Assembly (NCBI RefSeq): GCF_018413525.1
Contig: NZ_JAHCDD010000003.1
Span: 62,001-126,000, forward strand
DNA from: Acidovorax sp. CCYZU-2555
GTDB lineage: Bacteria > Pseudomonadota > Gammaproteobacteria > Burkholderiales > Burkholderiaceae_C
Reading direction: 5' to 3'
Length of the DNA: 64,000 nucleotides
Made by a program: the position numbers and the translations under genes. The notes under the pieces are model-generated. The model worked only from the letters and a program-made list of their open reading frames with translations. It was not told the DNA's origin and made no database searches. Shown here piece after piece: positions 52,777 through 64,000 of the stretch (position 1 is its first letter; each line of letters starts with the position of its first letter).

Positions 52777-53567
52777 TCAACGGCCCGTGAAACGGGCGGG
52801 CTGCTTTTGAAAGAATGCATCAATTCCCGCGCGCAGATCGTCTGTCTGCGCGCAGGCCCGAAACGCCTGCCATTCTGCGTGAAGCTGGGCCTGAAGGCCT
52901 GTCTCCAGCGAGGCACGCATCAGCCGGCGCATATGTCCCAGCGCCTGGGTCGGGCCCTGGGCCAGGCGCGCGGCCAGGCGCTGGACTTCGCCTGATAGTT
53001 CCGTCGCCGGCAACACGCGGTTGATCAACCCCATCTGCAGCGCTTGGCCTGTGTCCAGCGATTCGCCCAGCATCGCGATTTCGAGCGCGCGGCGCAGGCC
53101 GACCCAGCGCGGCAAGGCCCAGGAAGCACCGACATCGCAGCTTGCGCCGAGGTTGATATACGCCAGGTTGAACTGCGCGCCTTCGGCGGCGAGAACGAAG
53201 TCGGCCTGCAGCATCAGGCTCAGGCCTGCGCCCGCGGCCGCACCCTGCACCTGGGCGATCACGGGGGCGTCGAGATTGGCGAGCAGCAGCAGCGCCTGGT
53301 TCAGCGGCTCGAGCAGCGCATCGACGCCGGCCAGCGGGTCGCGCTGCAGTGTGAGCAGATCGCCGCCCGCCATGAAGGCCCGGCCTTCGCCGCGCAGCAC
53401 CAGCGCGCGCACGCTGTCGTCGCGCGCGATGTCCTGCAGCGCTGCCAGCAGGGCCTGGGCCATGGCGACGTTGATCGCATTGAGCGCCTTGGGCCGGTTG
53501 AAGACCAGCGTGACCACGCCGTCGTCGCGTTCGATGCGCAGCGGGTCTTCGCAAGAAGAGGGGGAGT

Positions 53568-53571
<4 letters not shown>
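52777..53571 (-). CDS. Enoyl-CoA hydratase/isomerase (PaaG-like crotonase)
   Basis: 264 residues of the crotonase family: FNRPKALNAINVAMAQAL, then the oxyanion segments GEGRAFMAGGDL and QGAAAGAGLSLML. Where hydratases carry the first catalytic Glu the protein has neutral residues, and the second site is Asp146 in SCDVGASW. That pattern is nearer to isomerases such as PaaG than to true hydratases. It overlaps the ligase gene by 4 bases. It probably isomerises or hydrates the unsaturated acyl-CoA formed in this operon's pathway. Confidence 0.85.
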
Positions 53572-55388
<1,817 letters not shown>

Positions 55389-55400
55389 GTGGAACAATTC

Positions 55401-56219
<819 letters not shown>

Positions 56220-56235
56220 GCGCGGCTCCATGGTG

Positions 56236-57417
56236 TCAGAGCGCGATCCAGTCAGACGCCGGCACCATCTTCTGCTCCTTCATGTCGGCGCGGTAGACGC
56301 GGCCCACGGGAATGGAGTTGCCGCGGATGGTGATGGGCACGCCGATCAGGCCGCCGGTGTCGAAGTCCTTGAGGCTGTTGAGCGCGGCCTTGAGGTTGGG
56401 GCCGTTGAGCGGCTTGCCGGCGTCGAGGCAGCGCTTGGCCGATTCGACGAACAGCATGGCCGCGAGATAGCCCTGCATGTAGGCCGTGCTCTGGTATTCG
56501 GGGCGCAGCTTGCGGATCCTGTCGAGCGTGGGTGCGGGCGCGGAAGTGTCGTAGTAGTAGCGGTAGGGCATGACGCCCATGAAGCCGTCGCCGGCCGGGC
56601 CCATCTTCATGACCGTGGAGCTGTCCATGGTCCAGAACGTTCCCATCCACTTGCTGGTCATGCCCATCTGCTTGCCCTGGGTCACGAACTCGGGAATGGG
56701 CGCGAGGATGTAGCCGTGGAAGATGGTGTAGTCGGGCGCGGCGCGGCGCAGCTTGATGACTTCGGTCGACACGTCGACGCTGCCCGCGGGCGTCATCAGC
56801 TTCACGGGCACCGTGAGGCCCAGCTTCTTGGCCATGGCTTCGCTGGCCTCGATGGGGTCGCGGCCGAACTCGGAATCGGAGTAGACGAAGGCCACCTTGG
56901 CTCCGGGCTTTTCCTTGGCGATGTGCTTGAGCAGGATGCCGAACATCTCGGTGTAATCGGGGCCGACGAGGAACTGGTTCGGGTACTTTTTCGGGTCGTT
57001 GAGTTCGGTGGCGAACGAGGCGCCGGCCATCAGGATATTGCCGTTGCGGTCCAGCTCGGGGTTGATGGTTTTCGAGAAGCCCGTCGAGTCGCCGTAGTAG
57101 AGATTGATCTTGTTCTGGCTCGTGAGCTTCTTGTAGGCCGCGACCGAGACATCGACCTTGTAGCCCGTGTCCTCGGGCACGTAGCGCAGCTTGCGGCCCT
57201 TGATGCCGCCTGCGTCGTTGACCATCTTCACGTAGTCGCCAATGCCCAGGTTGATGCCCACGCCCGCGAAGGCAAACACGCCGGTCATGGGAATCGAGCC
57301 GCCGATGACGATGTCTTCGCCCCCGGTCTGGGCGTGCGCGGCCAGCGGCGCGGCGAGGCTGGCGCCGGCGGCCAGCAGCAGCGAGCGGCGGCGCTGGGAA
57401 GTCAGGTTCTGTTGCAT
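56236..57417 (-). CDS. livK: Branched-chain-type ABC transporter binding protein LivK
   Basis: 393 residues. Signal peptide with Arg-rich start (SQRRRSLLLAAGASLAAPLAAHAQ), then DIVIGGSIPMTGVFAFAGVGI, the ligand-contact start of type-I periplasmic binding proteins, and KVAFVYSDSEFGRDPIE. In transporters coupled to acyl-CoA ligase and beta-oxidation genes such proteins are thought to bind aromatic or fatty acids rather than leucine; that is an inference here. AGGAAC precedes ATG 57417; the longer frame upstream lacks family sequence. Confidence 0.86.
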   Translation of the reverse strand: MQQNLTSQRRRSLLLAAGASLAAPLAAHAQTGGEDIVIGGSIPMTGVFAFAGVGINLGIGDYVKMVNDAGGIKGRKLRYVPEDTGYKVDVSVAAYKKLTSQNKINLYYGDSTGFSKTINPELDRNGNILMAGASFATELNDPKKYPNQFLVGPDYTEMFGILLKHIAKEKPGAKVAFVYSDSEFGRDPIEASEAMAKKLGLTVPVKLMTPAGSVDVSTEVIKLRRAAPDYTIFHGYILAPIPEFVTQGKQMGMTSKWMGTFWTMDSSTVMKMGPAGDGFMGVMPYRYYYDTSAPAPTLDRIRKLRPEYQSTAYMQGYLAAMLFVESAKRCLDAGKPLNGPNLKAALNSLKDFDTGGLIGVPITIRGNSIPVGRVYRADMKEQKMVPASDWIAL

Positions 57418-57451
57418 GCGTTGTTCCTCGTCGATGACAGGGCGCTGCCGC

Positions 57452-58489
57452 TCAATTGCGGAAAGGCCACAGGTGGAAAAAGCGGCGAATGCGCCGCCAC
57501 ACTTCTGCGAGCCCCAGCGGCTCGAACACCAGAAAACCAATGATCAGCAGGCCGAAGATGATGGTGCGCACGGGCGACAGGAACACCGTGAGCTCGCTGC
57601 CGCCGGGCAGCAGATCGACCACCAGCTTGAGCAGCTCGGGCACCATGGTCATGAAGACCGCGCCGAGGATTGCGCCCAGGATGGAGCCCATGCCGCCGAC
57701 GATGATCGCGGCGAGAAAGAAGATCGACATCAGCAGCGGAAAGCTCTCGGGCGTGACCACGCGGAAGAAGTAGGCCCAGAGCCCGCCGGCCACGCCCGCG
57801 TAGAACGACGACAGGCCGAACGACAGCAGCTTGTAGCGCAGCAGCGGAATGCCCAGCACTTCGGCCGAGATGTCGCGGTCGCGGATGGCGATGAACGCCC
57901 GGCCAATGCGCGTGCGAAACAGATTGGCCGCGCCCAGCAGCATCAGCAGCGTGACCGGAACGATCACCCAGTAGAGCCGGAACGACGTCTCCAGCGGCAG
58001 GCCGAAGAACTTGGCCGGCGGCATGGAGATGCCCGTGGTGCCGCCCGTGAGCGCCAGATTGGCGAACAGGAAGTGGGCGATGAACGAGGCGGCAATCGTG
58101 GCGATCGCGAGGTACAGCCCCTTGACGCGCAGCGAGGGAATGCCGACCACGATGCCGCCGACCATGGCCACCAGGCCGCCCGCCAGCAGATTGAGCAGGA
58201 AGGGCGTTCCCAGCCGTGTCTCCAGGATGGCCACGGTGTAGGCTCCCAGGCCCATGAACGCGGCCTGGCCCAGGCTCACGAGGCCGGTGTAGCCCGTGAG
58301 GATGTTGAGGCCCGTGGCGCTGGCGACATTGATGCTCACCAGGCAGGCGAGGTACAGCCAGTAGTCGCTGGCCATGAAGGGAAAGACGCACAGCAGCGCG
58401 GCCGCGACGGCCAGCCAGATCTTCTGCGTGCGCGAGTCGAACAGCGCCGCGTCGGCGACGTAGCTTTGTTTGAGGGTGCCGATTCTCAT
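57452..58489 (-). CDS. livM: Branched-chain-type ABC transporter permease LivM
   Basis: 345 residues with about nine membrane segments. INVASATGLNILTGYTGLVSLGQAAFMGLGAYT and GRAFIAIRDRDISAEVLGI are characteristic of LivM (the latter is the ATPase-coupling loop). It pairs with LivH to form the channel. It starts 4 bases after livH. Confidence 0.88.
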   Translation of the reverse strand: MRIGTLKQSYVADAALFDSRTQKIWLAVAAALLCVFPFMASDYWLYLACLVSINVASATGLNILTGYTGLVSLGQAAFMGLGAYTVAILETRLGTPFLLNLLAGGLVAMVGGIVVGIPSLRVKGLYLAIATIAASFIAHFLFANLALTGGTTGISMPPAKFFGLPLETSFRLYWVIVPVTLLMLLGAANLFRTRIGRAFIAIRDRDISAEVLGIPLLRYKLLSFGLSSFYAGVAGGLWAYFFRVVTPESFPLLMSIFFLAAIIVGGMGSILGAILGAVFMTMVPELLKLVVDLLPGGSELTVFLSPVRTIIFGLLIIGFLVFEPLGLAEVWRRIRRFFHLWPFRN

Positions 58490-58493
58490 GGGT

Positions 58494-59372
58494 CTACAAC
58501 CTCTCGATTTCGCGCGTGCCGAACAGGCCGTAGGGGCGGATCATGAGCACGATCACCAGCATGATGAAAGTGCTCAGCAGCTTGTATTCGCCGCCGAGGA
58601 AGGCCCCGGCCAGCGCTTCGATCAGGCCGATGAACAGGCCGCCGATGAGCGCGCCCAGCACGCTGTCGAGCCCGCCGACGATCACCACCACCAGCACCGA
58701 CAGGCCGAAGATGCCCATCGATGAAGAGATGCCGCCGATGGAGCCGACGATGATTCCCGAGACCGCGGCAATCATGGCCGAGACCACCCAGGCCAGCGAG
58801 AACACGCGCGGCACGTTGATGCCCATGGAGTAGGCCGCGGCCTGGTCGGAGGCCGTGGCGCGCAGCGCCACGCCGCCGCGCCAGAAGCGGAATACCAGCA
58901 GCACCACGGCGATGAACACCACGGCGATCACCGCGCCCCAGAAGATCTTGGGCGCGAGAAACGCCTCGCCGATCATGATGGGCTGGGTGGGCATGAAGTC
59001 GGGCAGGCGGCGCTGGTCGGCGGTCCAGATCATCTCGACCAGGCCCACGAGCACCGAGGCCAGGCCCACGGTGACCATGAACACCGAGATCGGCGGCTCG
59101 CCCAGCAGCGGGCGGATGATGGTGCGCTCTATCACCGCGCCCAGCAGGCCGCAGCACAGCACGGCCGCGGGCACCGCGAGCCACAGCGGCAGCGCGAAAC
59201 TCGCCGAGAACGTGAAGAACAGGTAGGCGCCGACCATCAGGATTTCGCCTATGGCGATGTTCACCACGCGCGTGGCCTTGTAGACCATCACGAAGGCCAG
59301 CGCGGCGAGCGCGTAGAGCCCGCCGCCGGCCAGGCCCGTGAGGCTGATTTCAAACAGATAGGCCCAATCCAT
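58494..59372 (-). CDS. livH: Branched-chain-type ABC transporter permease LivH
   Basis: 292 residues with about eight membrane segments. SLTGLAGGGLYALAALAFVMVYKATRVVNIAIGEILM is the LivH N-terminal pattern, and GVALRATASDQAAAYSMGIN is the coupling loop. The ATG overlaps the livG stop (ATGA), so the two are translationally coupled. Confidence 0.88.
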   Translation of the reverse strand: MDWAYLFEISLTGLAGGGLYALAALAFVMVYKATRVVNIAIGEILMVGAYLFFTFSASFALPLWLAVPAAVLCCGLLGAVIERTIIRPLLGEPPISVFMVTVGLASVLVGLVEMIWTADQRRLPDFMPTQPIMIGEAFLAPKIFWGAVIAVVFIAVVLLVFRFWRGGVALRATASDQAAAYSMGINVPRVFSLAWVVSAMIAAVSGIIVGSIGGISSSMGIFGLSVLVVVIVGGLDSVLGALIGGLFIGLIEALAGAFLGGEYKLLSTFIMLVIVLMIRPYGLFGTREIERL

Positions 59373-60265
59373 CACGCGACTCCCACGCCGTCGGTTCCGA
59401 CGGCATTTGTTGCGACGCTGGCGGCCGTGTTGTGCAGGCCCGCATGCAGGCGCTGGCGCAGGTCGCCGACATCGCCCGAGCCCAGGTAGGCTCGAATCAC
59501 TTCGGGGTCGGCCTGGACTTCGGCCGGCGTGCCCTGGGCGATGACCTGGCCGAAGTTGAGCACCACGACATGGTCGGACAGGTCCATCACCATGCCCATG
59601 TCGTGTTCGACCATCAGCACCGTGACGCCCCATTCGGCGCGCACGTCGAGAATGAAGCGCGCCATGTCTTCGGTCTCCTCGCGGTTCATGCCGGCGACGG
59701 GTTCGTCGAGCATCAGCACCTTGGGCTGCATGGCCAGCGCACGCGCCATTTCCACGCGCTTTTGCAGACCGTAGGGCAGGGCGGAAACGGGGGCGTGGCG
59801 GATATGGTCGATCTCGAGGAAATCGATGATGCGTTCCTCGATGTCGGCGCGCAGCGCGGCTTCCTCGCGGCGCGCGCGGCCCAGGTAGAACAGCGCGTCG
59901 AGCACATTGGTCTTGAGGTGCGCGTGGCGGCCGAGCTTGATGTTGTCGAGCACGGTCATGCCGCGGAACAGCGCGATGTTCTGGAAGCTGCGACCCAGGC
60001 CCAGCTTGGCGCGCTGGGGCGCGTGCACCTGGCTGATGTCGTGGCCTTCGAACAGGATGCGGCCCTGGGCCGGGCGGTAGAAGCCCGAGATGGTGTTGAA
60101 CAGCGAAGTCTTGCCTGCGCCGTTGGGCCCTATCACCGCGGTGATGGAGCCGGGCTGGACGGCAAAGCCCACGCCGTTGAGCGCCTTGACGCCACCGAAC
60201 GCGAGCGTGATGCCGTCGACCTGCAGCAGGGGGGCAGCGGGGCTGCCTGGGGTGTGTGTCTCCAT
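59372..60265 (-). CDS. livG: Branched-chain-type ABC transporter ATPase LivG
   Basis: 297 residues. Walker A GPNGAGKT, LGRSFQNIALF (Q-loop), and Walker B KVLMLDEPVAGMN followed by MVEHDMGMVMDL are of the LivG class; the signature region reads SALPYGLQKRVEMARAL. First gene of the operon ending with thiolase at 51562. The promoter and a TetR-type operator lie between it and the divergent regulator gene. Confidence 0.88.
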   Translation of the reverse strand: METHTPGSPAAPLLQVDGITLAFGGVKALNGVGFAVQPGSITAVIGPNGAGKTSLFNTISGFYRPAQGRILFEGHDISQVHAPQRAKLGLGRSFQNIALFRGMTVLDNIKLGRHAHLKTNVLDALFYLGRARREEAALRADIEERIIDFLEIDHIRHAPVSALPYGLQKRVEMARALAMQPKVLMLDEPVAGMNREETEDMARFILDVRAEWGVTVLMVEHDMGMVMDLSDHVVVLNFGQVIAQGTPAEVQADPEVIRAYLGSGDVGDLRQRLHAGLHNTAASVATNAVGTDGVGVA

Positions 60266-60303
60266 CGGCCTTCTTCTGCGGGTTTGTGCGAACCGGAGGG
60301 GGG

Positions 60304-60335
60304 CTACTGGTGAGTAGACTTCTTACTCACGAGTA
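60304..60335. promoter_or_regulatory. TetR-type operator between livG and tetR
   Basis: GTGAGTA (60310-60316) pairs with TACTCAC (60324-60330) across 7 bases, and the same right arm also pairs with GAGTA (60331-60335). CTACT at 60304-60308 adds another copy of the half site. Overlapping dyads of this type fit a TetR repressor acting on both divergent genes. Confidence 0.65.
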
Positions 60336-60398
60336 GGATTCTGGTTGGCGACCTCGGGTCCCGACATTGGGACTTTCCCGCCACCCATGGAAACACTG

Positions 60399-61043
60399 AT
60401 GAACCCTTCCTTGCACTCCGAAGACGCCATTGATGAGGGGCTGTTGTGGCCGGCCACGCAGCACAGCGCGCAGCAGCGCGAGGCCAAGCGCCAGGCCGTG
60501 CTGTCGGCGGCGGCGCAGCTGTTCAACGAGCGCGGCTTCCATGCCACTTCGCTCGACGACATCGCCGCGCGGCTGGGCGTGAGCAAGCCCACGCTGTACT
60601 ACTACGTGAAGAACAAGGAAGAGATCCTGCTGGGCTGCGTGCGCCAGGGCCTGCAGCTGATGCTCGACGGAATCGAGGCTTCACGCCGCGACGGCGGCAC
60701 GGCGCTGGACCAGCTCACGGCCTGCATGCAGGTCTATGCGCGCATCGTCACGCAGGACTTCGGCATGTGCCTGATACGCGTGGGCGAGGAGCAGATCTCG
60801 GCGCCCAACCGCGCCGAACTGCGGCGTATCAAGGCCGAGATAGACCATGAATTCCGGCGCCTTGTGGCCCAGGGTGTGGAGGAGGGGAGCCTGGCGCCTT
60901 GCGATCCCAAGATGACCGCGTTTGTGATCGGCGGCGCGCTGAGCTGGATAGGGCGCTGGTATCAGCCGGGCGGGGAGTATTCGCCGCAGGAGGTGGCTGG
61001 GCATTGTCTGAAGACGCTGCTGGCGGGGGTGTTGCGGCGCTGA
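60399..61043 (+). CDS. TetR-family transcriptional regulator
   Basis: 214 residues. HTH: RGFHATSLDDIAARLGVSKPTLYYYVKNKEEIL (about 40-72), followed by a helical ligand-binding domain that lacks obvious relatives in the window. ATG 60399 has GGAAA 6-10 bases upstream and is preferred to 60387. It is divergent from the liv/ligase/crotonase/thiolase operon and, by analogy with FadR/PsrA-type TetR proteins, probably senses an acyl-CoA. Confidence 0.87.
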   Translation: MNPSLHSEDAIDEGLLWPATQHSAQQREAKRQAVLSAAAQLFNERGFHATSLDDIAARLGVSKPTLYYYVKNKEEILLGCVRQGLQLMLDGIEASRRDGGTALDQLTACMQVYARIVTQDFGMCLIRVGEEQISAPNRAELRRIKAEIDHEFRRLVAQGVEEGSLAPCDPKMTAFVIGGALSWIGRWYQPGGEYSPQEVAGHCLKTLLAGVLRR

Positions 61044-61055
61044 TTTGAAGGCAGG

Positions 61056-61126
61056 CCGTTCATGGTTCGACAAGCTCACCACGAACGGGTGCACCGTTCG
61101 CCCTGAGCCTGTCGAAGGGTGAACGG
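61056..61126. repeat. Two facing REP-like palindromes
   Basis: CCGTTCATGGTTCGACAAGC...GAACGGG (61056-61088) and CCGTTCGCCCTGAGCC...GTGAACGG (61094-61126) stand 5 bases apart between the convergent tetR and cueR genes, with a further fragment at 61148-61162. This is a typical place for REP elements, where they may act as terminators for both genes. Confidence 0.7.
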
Positions 61127-61150
61127 CCTGTCCTCAAAATGGGAGGCCGT

Positions 61151-61600
61151 TCAGGATGAACGCGCAGAAACCTCATCCGCCGCCGCCAGATCATCCAATA
61201 TCGGGCAGTCCGGCCTATCGTCCCCATGGCAGCACTGGACCAGCGTCTGCAGGCTGCGCTGCATGGCCTGCATCGCGGCGATGCGTTCGGCCAGGCTTTC
61301 GATATGCGCCTGGGCGATCTGCTTGACGCTGGCGCTGGTGCGCTCCTGGTCCTGCCACAGGCCCAGCAGCGTGGCGATTTCCTCGATCGAGAAACCCAGG
61401 TCGCGGCTGCGGCGGATGAAGCGCAGCGCGTGCACATCGGCGGCGCTGTATTGGCGGTAGCCGCTGTCGCTGCGCGCCACCGGCGCGAGCAGGCCGAGGC
61501 CTTCGTAATGGCGCAGCATGCGCGCCGACACGCCCGCGCGGCGCGCAGCCTCGCCTATTGCCACGGGCCATTGCGGTGTGGAAGACGGTGTGGGCGACAT
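61151..61600 (-). CDS. cueR: CueR-like MerR-family copper-responsive regulator
   Basis: 149 residues. MerR HTH: IGEAARRAGVSARMLRHYEGLGLL, then SGYRQYSAADVHALRFIRRSRDLGFSIEEIATLL, a dimerisation helix, and CCHGDDRPDC near the C-terminus, whose Cys residues probably bind metal. Genes around it (copZ, copA) make copper or silver the likely signal. ATG 61600 is chosen because the MerR domain starts soon after; a perfect DnaA-box sequence overlaps this start codon. Confidence 0.87.
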   Translation of the reverse strand: MSPTPSSTPQWPVAIGEAARRAGVSARMLRHYEGLGLLAPVARSDSGYRQYSAADVHALRFIRRSRDLGFSIEEIATLLGLWQDQERTSASVKQIAQAHIESLAERIAAMQAMQRSLQTLVQCCHGDDRPDCPILDDLAAADEVSARSS

Positions 61601-61672
61601 GTGGATAACTTTGGTGATGAGTTGTGAAATGCGTGTGAGCAAACGCGGCCGCGCCGCGTTTGCTCACTGCGT

Positions 61673-61867
61673 TCAGGCGACTTTGTAGCCTTCTTCCTGG
61701 ATCGCCGCCTGCAGCGCGGGGCGCTCGGCCGCGCTGTCGACTTCGACGCGATTTTGCGCGCGGTCTATGCGTACGCTGGCCGCGGGGTCGGTGCGCTGCA
61801 GCGCCTGGGTCACAGCTTTCTCGCAATGGCCGCAGGTCATTCCCTGGACTTCGAATACATGTTGCAT
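61673..61867 (-). CDS. copZ: Copper chaperone CopZ-like HMA protein
   Basis: 64 residues forming one heavy-metal-associated domain with the metal site GMTCGHC near residue 10. It would carry Cu(I) in the cytoplasm to CopA. Its leader has AGGAGAG directly after a perfect DnaA box (61881-61889). It lies upstream of cueR on the same strand (72 bases) and is divergent from copA. Confidence 0.9.
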   Translation of the reverse strand: MQHVFEVQGMTCGHCEKAVTQALQRTDPAASVRIDRAQNRVEVDSAAERPALQAAIQEEGYKVA

Positions 61868-61924
61868 GCTGGTTCTCTCCTGTGGATAACTTCTGGCGCC
61901 GGATGGGCCATGGATGCATGATGA

Positions 61925-61945
61925 ACCTTAACATCATGGCAAGGT
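61925..61945 (-). promoter_or_regulatory. CueR-type operator of the copZ promoter
   Basis: ACCTT (61925-61929) and AAGGT (61941-61945) form a 21-base dyad of the copper-MerR type. On the minus strand TTGACC lies at its upstream edge as the -35 element, with about 19 bases to a CATCAT -10 element, the long spacing used by MerR-activated promoters. Confidence 0.6.
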
Positions 61946-61985
61946 CAAGCGCCATAGTTATCCACAAGGTAATCCACATCTGGGC

Positions 61986-62016
61986 TTGACCTTGACATGG
62001 CGTCAAGGATTAACCT
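61986..62016 (+). promoter_or_regulatory. CueR-type promoter of copA
   Basis: -35 TTGACC at 61986-61991 and -10 TAACCT at 62011-62016 are 19 bases apart. The spacer contains the dyad CCTTGAC/GTCAAGG (61990-61996, 62002-62008). This is the standard architecture for activation by a copper-responsive MerR protein. A perfect DnaA box (61958-61966) lies between this and the copZ promoter. Confidence 0.65.
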
Positions 62017-62023
62017 TGGCTCC

Positions 62024-64000
62024 ATGAACACATCGTTGACTCCTTCTGCGGACCCCGCGCTCACCAGCGTGGACTTTGGCGTTTCGGGCATGACTTGCGC
62101 CAGCTGCGTGGGCCGGGTCGAGCGCGCCTTGCAGCGCGTGCCTGGCGTCACGCAAGCCTCGGTCAATCTGGCGACCGAAAGCGTGCGCGTGCAGGTGCAG
62201 GCCGCGGGCGAAGACGCCGAACAGGTGCAGGCGCGGCTGCGCCGCGCGGTGCGCGACGCGGGCTACGAGCCGCGCACGCTGTCGACCGAAGGCCCGCCGC
62301 AGGAAGTCTCGGCCTGGGCCGATTTCGGCCCCGTGGCCCTGGCCATCGCGCTGTCGCTGCCGCTGGTGCTGCCCATGATCGGCATGCTCTGGGGTTCGCA
62401 CTGGATGCTGCCGGCGTGGCTGCAGTTCGTGCTCGCGACGCCGGTGCAGTTCATTCTGGGCGCGCGCTTCTACAAGGCCGGCTGGCATGCGCTCAAGGCG
62501 GGCACGGGCAATATGGACCTGCTGGTCGCGCTGGGCACGTCGGCCGGCTGGGGCCTGTCGATGTGGCTGTGGATAACTGCGGCGCCCGGCGTTGCGCCGC
62601 ATCTGTACTTTGAAGCCTCTGCCGTGGTGATCACGCTGGTGATGCTGGGCAAGTGGCTCGAAGGCCGGGCCAAGCGCCAGACCACCGAAGCGATTCGCGC
62701 GCTCTATGCGCTGCGTCCCGACACCGCCCACCTGCTGGGCCGCGACGGTGAAGTCGATGTGCCCGTGGCCGAAGTCATGGTCGGCGACAGGATCGTCGTG
62801 CGGCCGGGCGAGCGCATTCCCGTCGACGGCGTGCTGCACGAAGGCCATACGCAGGTCGACGAATCGATGCTGACCGGCGAGCCGCTGCCTGTTTCACGTG
62901 AAACAGGCGATGCGCTGACCGGCGGTTCGATCAACGGCGAAGGGCGCATCGTGGTGCTGGTGCGCGCCGTGGGCAACGAGACCGTGCTGGCGCGCATCAT
63001 CCGGCTGGTCGAGGACGCGCAGGCCGGCAAGGCGCCCATTCAGCGCCTCGTGGACCAGGTGGCAGCGGTGTTCGTTCCCGTGGTGCTGGGCATCGCCCTG
63101 GCGACGCTCGTGGGCTGGCTGCTGGCCGGCGCGCCGGTCGAGGAGGCGCTGATCCACGCGGTCGCGGTGCTGGTCATCGCCTGCCCCTGCGCGCTGGGCC
63201 TGGCGACGCCCACGGCCATCATGGCCGGCACGGGCGTGGCCGCCAAGCAGGGCATTCTGATCAAGGATGCACAGACACTCGAACTGGCGCACCGCATCGA
63301 TACCGTGGCCTTCGACAAGACCGGCACGCTGACCCAGGGCCGGCCGCAGCTGACGCAGTTCCTGGTCGCGCCCGATGCCGACGAGAACGGCGTGCTGGCG
63401 CAGGTGGCCAGCGTGCAAAGCGGCAGCGAACACCCGCTGGCGCGCGCCGTGCTGCAGGCCGCCCAGGAGCGGCAGCTGAATGTCGACGCGCCCGAAGCCG
63501 TGCGCGCCGTGCCCGGGCGCGGCACCGAAGGCCGGGCCCAGGGCCGTGAATTGCTGATCGGCAGCCTGCGCTGGATGCGCGAGCTGGCCGTTCCCGGCCT
63601 GGACGAAGCGTTCTGGGCCCAGGCGGCGGCGCAATGGCAGCAGGGCGGGGCGACGGTCTCGGCCGTTGCCGAACGCGGCGCGGGCGGCCTGCGGCTGCGG
63701 GCCTTGCTGGGCTTTGGCGACGAGCCCAAGCCTGGCGCCGCCCAGGCGCTGGCCGAGCTGCGCGCGCGCGGCCTGCGCACGGTCATGGTCTCTGGCGACA
63801 ACCAGGGCGCGGCGAACGCGATGGCGCGCCGGCTGGGCCTGGACCCTGACAAGGGCGAAGTGTTGGCCGAAGTGCTGCCGGCCGACAAGGCCGCGCAGAT
63901 CGCGCGCCTGCGCGCCGACGGCGCAGGCGGCCACACCGTGGCGATGGTCGGCGACGGCGTCAACGATGCGCCCGCGCTGGCCGCTGCCGATGTGGGCATG
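62024..64000 (+). CDS. copA: Copper-translocating P1B-type ATPase, truncated by window end
   Basis: The first 659 codons are present; the gene continues past the window. One N-terminal HMA domain with GMTCASC, membrane segments from about residue 100, the actuator TGEP at about 285, the metal channel motif CPC (IACPCALG), the phosphorylation site DKTGT, the nucleotide-site SEHPLA and the hinge GDGVNDAP are all seen. It exports Cu(I) or Ag(I) from the cytoplasm. A perfect parS 16-mer (62890-62905) is embedded right after the TGEP codons without disturbing the frame (PVSRETGD). Confidence 0.93.
   Translation, partial: MNTSLTPSADPALTSVDFGVSGMTCASCVGRVERALQRVPGVTQASVNLATESVRVQVQAAGEDAEQVQARLRRAVRDAGYEPRTLSTEGPPQEVSAWADFGPVALAIALSLPLVLPMIGMLWGSHWMLPAWLQFVLATPVQFILGARFYKAGWHALKAGTGNMDLLVALGTSAGWGLSMWLWITAAPGVAPHLYFEASAVVITLVMLGKWLEGRAKRQTTEAIRALYALRPDTAHLLGRDGEVDVPVAEVMVGDRIVVRPGERIPVDGVLHEGHTQVDESMLTGEPLPVSRETGDALTGGSINGEGRIVVLVRAVGNETVLARIIRLVEDAQAGKAPIQRLVDQVAAVFVPVVLGIALATLVGWLLAGAPVEEALIHAVAVLVIACPCALGLATPTAIMAGTGVAAKQGILIKDAQTLELAHRIDTVAFDKTGTLTQGRPQLTQFLVAPDADENGVLAQVASVQSGSEHPLARAVLQAAQERQLNVDAPEAVRAVPGRGTEGRAQGRELLIGSLRWMRELAVPGLDEAFWAQAAAQWQQGGATVSAVAERGAGGLRLRALLGFGDEPKPGAAQALAELRARGLRTVMVSGDNQGAANAMARRLGLDPDKGEVLAEVLPADKAAQIARLRADGAGGHTVAMVGDGVNDAPALAAADVGM
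62890..62905. other. Perfect parS centromere site
   Basis: TGTTTCACGTGAAACA matches the ParB-binding consensus at all 16 positions. It lies inside copA. Chromosomal parS sites are usually clustered near the replication origin, and DnaA-box cluster B lies 14 kb to the left. Confidence 0.85.

Overview
The window is GC-rich chromosomal DNA of a betaproteobacterium, most likely Burkholderiales, family Comamonadaceae. The grounds are three orphan Bug/TctC-type solute-binding proteins, a large stock of catabolic operons each with its own regulator, and a dispersed palindromic repeat (CCGTTC...TTCGAC...GAACGG) of the kind common in that family. The genus cannot be fixed from the sequence. I see no rRNA, tRNA, CRISPR array, prophage or intact insertion sequence.

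Left part (1-26 kb): a cupin, a DUF4153 membrane protein, a Bug/N-formylglutamate-amidohydrolase operon with a divergent LysR gene, a nitroreductase beside a decayed LysR gene, and a seven-gene sulfonate/organosulfur-type operon (amidohydrolase, ABC transporter with two different permeases, FMN monooxygenase, molbindin). A GntR-controlled operon follows (carboxymuconolactone-decarboxylase-like protein, 3-hydroxyisobutyrate-dehydrogenase-like protein, Bug protein). Next come an exported cupin/CMD pair, then allophanate hydrolase with a GntR regulator and a nitrate/taurine-type ABC transporter plus alpha/beta hydrolase on the other side of a degenerate repeat array.

Middle (26-44 kb): a 1241-residue CheB-CheR-PAS-kinase-receiver hybrid; an operon of PrpF-like isomerase, isocitrate-lyase-like lyase, quinone oxidoreductase and Bug protein, with a good sigma-54 promoter and a divergent PrpR-type activator; an exported molybdenum hydroxylase ([2Fe-2S] subunit, Tat-exported large subunit, tri-heme cytochrome c) with XdhC; and a GGDEF diguanylate cyclase.

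The 44-49 kb segment is the most interesting. Two AT-rich non-coding stretches flank dinG and phnA. The right one (about 47.8-48.8 kb) holds six perfect DnaA boxes, further one-mismatch boxes, and two co-oriented copies of TAGTCGTAGTAGTAG placed exactly 14 nt before a perfect DnaA box. That resembles the DnaA-trio plus DnaA-box origin-unwinding element. A perfect 16-bp parS site lies 14 kb away inside copA and a 14/16 parS-like site lies at 55.4 kb. Together these suggest that the window spans, or lies close to, the chromosomal replication origin, although no dnaA, dnaN, gyrB, rpmH or parAB gene is present here.

Right part (48.8-64 kb): pagL, an Spy-like periplasmic protein, rdgC, then an eight-gene minus-strand operon coupling a branched-chain-type ABC transporter (livGHMKF) to acyl-CoA ligase, crotonase and thiolase, with a divergent TetR gene and an obvious operator. 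The window ends in a copper-resistance locus: cueR and copZ on the minus strand, and copA on the plus strand, cut by the window edge.
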